A stretch of DNA of 33,830 nt. Origin: Actinomycetota bacterium (GTDB taxonomy: Bacteria; Actinomycetota; Acidimicrobiia; Acidimicrobiales; Acidimicrobilacustridaceae). The notes below the pieces were generated by a model that saw only the letters and a program-made list of their open reading frames with translations, did not search any database and was not told the DNA's origin. Numbering within the stretch: the first letter of the stretch is position 1; each line of letters opens with the position of its first letter. The stretch is taken from assembly GCA_016185305.1 (NCBI GenBank), contig JACPNV010000010.1, positions 1 to 33,830 on the forward strand, in the 5' to 3' direction. A program made the translations under genes and the position numbers. Shown piece by piece: positions 31,539 through 33,830 of this stretch.

Positions 31539-32903
31539 TCAGGGTTCGCGGGTCGGAGGCGCTGCCACCGGTCGGGACTCAGGCGCCGGGACCAGCGGCG
31601 TCTGCTGGCCGCGGCGAGACCCAGGTGTGGCTTGGGGAAGCCCCGGGGACGCAGGGATCCAGATCGCGAACGCGGAGCCTCTCCCGAGCTCGGACACGAG
31701 GCGTACATCGCCGCCGTGCGCCTCGGCGATCTGGCGCACGATCGTCAAGCCGAGGCCGCTGCGCCCTTCTGTTCGCCCGGCCACGGCATCACCACGGAAG
31801 AACCGCTGGAAGACGCGCCCCTGATCCTCCACCGCGATACCCGGACCCTCGTCTTCCACCGCCATCCAGACCCACGGGCCTTCGCGCCCGTTAGACACGG
31901 TGATGGTCGAGTTGGGTGGCGCCAGGCGGACCGCGTTGGCGAGCAGGTTGGCGAGCGCGCGCCGCAGCGCATCCCGATCGCCCATGACCCAGAGCTGGTC
32001 GTCCGGCAGACGATGCTGCAAGCGGATGCCTCGGGCGTCGGCCGGCGCCCGGAACTCCTCGGCGCTCTCGGCCACGAGGACCGACACGTCGAGGAGCGAC
32101 TGCTCGTGCATCGTCGGATCGGTGCCCTTCCGGGCGTACACGAGCAGATCGTCGACCAGCCGCGTCATGCGTTCGGAGGATCGCTGCACCACCTGCATCG
32201 TCTGGCGCAGCTCGTCCGGCGATGCCGCCGGGTCGGCCAAGGTCACGTCGAGGTTCGTGCGGATCACCGCCAGGGGGTTGCGCAGCTCGTGTGACGCCTC
32301 GTGGATGAACTGCTTCTGCTGCTCGAACGCGCCGTCGATGCGGCCGAGCATGTCGTCGAAGGTGTCGGCCAGCTCCTTCAACTCGTCCTCGGGGCCTTCC
32401 ATCTCTATCCGGCGGCTGAGATCGGTGGCCTGGATCTCCCGCGCCACCGAGGTGATGCGCCCGATCGGTTTGAGCACGCGCCCCGCCACGACCCAACCCA
32501 CACCCAGGCTGGTCACGAACAGCGCCAGCAGCGCGCCGAAGGAGTACTGCCGCAGCAAGTCCGTCGCCCGCTGGTTGGCGTCCTGCTCGATCGCCTTCGC
32601 GAGGTCGATCGTGACGCGGTCATCGACGACGACCTTGCGCCCGTCAGGAAGCTCGCCGAGCGTGATGTATCGCTGCACGACGGCTTCGTTGGACAGCGAC
32701 CGGTCGAGCGCGACGTAGATGCCGAACACCATCAGCGCGGCGAGCAGGAACAGCACGCTCGAGTAGATGACGGTCAGGCGGAAGCGGATGGACCCGAGCC
32801 AGTTCGGCATCCGGTGTGCAACTTGCACCGAACGCGAGGCGGCCCCGATCGAGAGGTCCGGCACCGCACGTGGCGCCACCTCAGTCGCCGGTTCCATCGC
32901 CAT
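31539..32903 (-). CDS. Two-component sensor histidine kinase, MprB-like
   Basis: 454 residues. Two membrane segments (about residues 42-66 and 122-142) enclose a short ~55-residue extracytoplasmic loop. A HAMP domain follows, then HisKA with H205 in HEASHELRNPL, and HATPase_c with N-box NLLANAV, DEGPGIA and GRSGLGLTI. The C-terminal ~35 residues are Pro-rich. The start overlaps the response regulator by 23 bp; another ATG two codons on is equally possible. The short sensor loop suits detection of membrane or envelope stress. Confidence 0.92.
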   Translation of the reverse strand: MAMEPATEVAPRAVPDLSIGAASRSVQVAHRMPNWLGSIRFRLTVIYSSVLFLLAALMVFGIYVALDRSLSNEAVVQRYITLGELPDGRKVVVDDRVTIDLAKAIEQDANQRATDLLRQYSFGALLALFVTSLGVGWVVAGRVLKPIGRITSVAREIQATDLSRRIEMEGPEDELKELADTFDDMLGRIDGAFEQQKQFIHEASHELRNPLAVIRTNLDVTLADPAASPDELRQTMQVVQRSSERMTRLVDDLLVYARKGTDPTMHEQSLLDVSVLVAESAEEFRAPADARGIRLQHRLPDDQLWVMGDRDALRRALANLLANAVRLAPPNSTITVSNGREGPWVWMAVEDEGPGIAVEDQGRVFQRFFRGDAVAGRTEGRSGLGLTIVRQIAEAHGGDVRLVSELGRGSAFAIWIPASPGLPQATPGSRRGQQTPLVPAPESRPVAAPPTREP

Positions 32904-33594
32904 CCGCCACGCTCTCGCGCAGCCGGTAGCCCCGCCCGATCACCGTGTCGATGAGCGGCGGCTCGCCTTCGGCCACCAGCTTCCGCCGCAGAGTTCCGAC
33001 GGTCACCCGCACCGTGTTCGTGAAGGGATCGGCGTGCTCGTCCCACACGTGCTCGAGCAAGGTCTCCTGCGAGAGCACCTCACCGGCGTGGGTCATGAAG
33101 TAGCGCAACAGCGCGAACTCCTTGGCCGTGAGATCAAGTCCGCGCGGGCCCCGACGGGCAGCATGGCGCGCGGTGTCGAGCTCGAGGTCGGCGACGTTCA
33201 GTACGGCGCTCGAGGTGCCGGCATCGCGCCGCAGCAGGCTTCGCACTCGCGCCGACAGCTCGGGATAGGCGAATGGCTTGACCAGGTAGTCGTCGGCACC
33301 GTCATCGAGCCCGGACACGCGGTCTTCGAGCGAGTCCCGGGCGGTGAGCATGAGGATGCGTGGCTGGCCCGGAAGATCGTTGTCGGCCCGGACCCGCCGG
33401 CACACCTCGCTACCGTCGGTGCCGGGCATCGTGATATCGAGGCACACCAGGTCGTAGGCGTTGAGCCGGATCTTGTCGAGCGCATCTTCGCCGTCATACG
33501 CGAGATCGACGGCGTAGCCCTCGCGGCGCAATCCACGAGCCACAGCGTCGGCCAGGTCAACTTCGTCGTCTACCACGAGCAATCGCACCACCAT
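32881..33594 (-). CDS. OmpR-family response regulator, MprA-like
   Basis: 237 residues. The receiver domain has acidic DDE near residue 10, phosphoacceptor D53 (LDITMPGTDG) and K106 (LVKPF). The C-terminal OmpR winged helix (LTAKEFALLRYFM...VIGRGYRL) is complete. The frame begins ATG-GTG-GTG; TACCGT lies only one base from the ATG but seven from the GTG at 33588, which may be the true leaderless start. It heads the regulator-kinase-protease unit. Confidence 0.95.
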   Translation of the reverse strand: MVVRLLVVDDEVDLADAVARGLRREGYAVDLAYDGEDALDKIRLNAYDLVCLDITMPGTDGSEVCRRVRADNDLPGQPRILMLTARDSLEDRVSGLDDGADDYLVKPFAYPELSARVRSLLRRDAGTSSAVLNVADLELDTARHAARRGPRGLDLTAKEFALLRYFMTHAGEVLSQETLLEHVWDEHADPFTNTVRVTVGTLRRKLVAEGEPPLIDTVIGRGYRLRESVADGDGTGD

Positions 33595-33595
33595 G

Positions 33596-33601
33596 ACGGT
33601 A
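33596..33601 (-). promoter_or_regulatory. -10 box of the two-component operon
   Basis: TACCGT on the minus strand, one base before ATG 33594 and seven before GTG 33588. Confidence 0.45.
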
Positions 33602-33691
33602 TCGAACCCGGACCCGTCGCCGTGATCCCCGGGGGACTCATGTCACTCCACCCACGCCTACCATCGTGCCGATAAGGCCGGAGGAAAAGCG

Positions 33692-33830
33692 GGCTCCTCG
33701 CTAGATCGTGTGGATTTCGGGTAACGGGAGTTTGCCGGCGATGAGGTAGATGATGGTGATCATCTTGGCTTTGGAGCGGTACCCGCGTGCCCGGCGTTTG
33801 GCGGCTTGGACGAGTGAGTTGGTGCCCTCG
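33692..33830 (-). mobile_element. 3' end of an ISL3-like insertion sequence (copy 2)
   Basis: Exact inverted copy of bases 1-137. The outer boundary at 33692 (GGCTCCTCG) is the probable IS terminus. The eight flanking bases (33684-33691) differ from those next to copy 1, as expected for separate insertions or for opposite ends. Confidence 0.75.
33701..33830 (-). CDS. Transposase C-terminus, partial (ISL3-like), second copy
   Basis: The same frame and residues as at 1-128, with one more residue (E) before GTNSLVQAAKRR. It stops at 33701-33703 and runs off the right edge. Confidence 0.7.
   Translation of the reverse strand, partial: EGTNSLVQAAKRRARGYRSKAKMITIIYLIAGKLPLPEIHTI

Noticed and set aside
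1..33830. A compound transposon carrying the whole window
   Set aside because: The content includes ftsY, bL37 and other core genes with uniform composition, and outer IS ends are not visible. An assembly break at a repeated IS explains it better.

Overview
This is a GC-rich window from an actinobacterium, most likely of the Acidimicrobiia/Ilumatobacter type (inferred). The evidence is a bL37-type ribosomal mini-protein, a thiolase-like TLP1 protein, an MprA-MprB-PepD-like gene set, a ChoD-like GMC oxidoreductase, many TetR genes, and at least sixteen genes with a TAnnnT -10 box a few bases before an ATG or GTG (leaderless or near-leaderless transcription). No tRNA, rRNA or CRISPR was seen.

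Layout. Positions 1-137 and 33692-33828 are the same 137 bp in inverted orientation: the 3' end of an ISL3-like transposase gene plus the terminal inverted repeat. The window is therefore the stretch between two copies of one IS. From 221 to 11431 everything is on the minus strand: two AAA+/DUF4143 ATPases, each lying directly downstream of a hyuB 3' end (one intact hyuB, one decayed remnant); hyuA and hyuB separated by a three-unit 61-bp hairpin repeat; a nitronate monooxygenase with its TetR regulator; a TLP1-like protein; and an RNase HI fused to a YpsA/SLOG domain. The plus-strand block 11513-15282 carries a HhH-PHP protein, bL37, a prolyl oligopeptidase and QueF. From 15312 to 19385 there are an SGNH/DUF459 membrane protein, an IF2N-like small protein, a VOC-like protein and three proteins of unknown function.

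The minus-strand block 19397-29800 carries a dienoyl-CoA isomerase, a PIG-L deacetylase, a TetR plus diiron ferritin-like pair, a PAQR/hemolysin III protein, a GMC oxidoreductase, an SDR coupled to a CULT (cereblon-like) domain protein, a PfkB kinase, a BON protein and FtsY. Positions 29972-33594 hold the PepD-like protease, sensor kinase and response regulator.

How the genes work together. RNase HI-YpsA and TLP1 overlap by 4 bp, as do the SDR and the CULT protein, so each pair is probably translationally coupled. TetR genes lead the monooxygenase and the ferritin-like gene, each with a dyad at its own promoter. The two-component system and HtrA protease resemble the mycobacterial envelope-stress module. 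The least ordinary items are the RNase HI-YpsA fusion, the tandem hairpins between hyuA and hyuB, the repeated AAA/DUF4143-hyuB junction and the stand-alone CULT protein.
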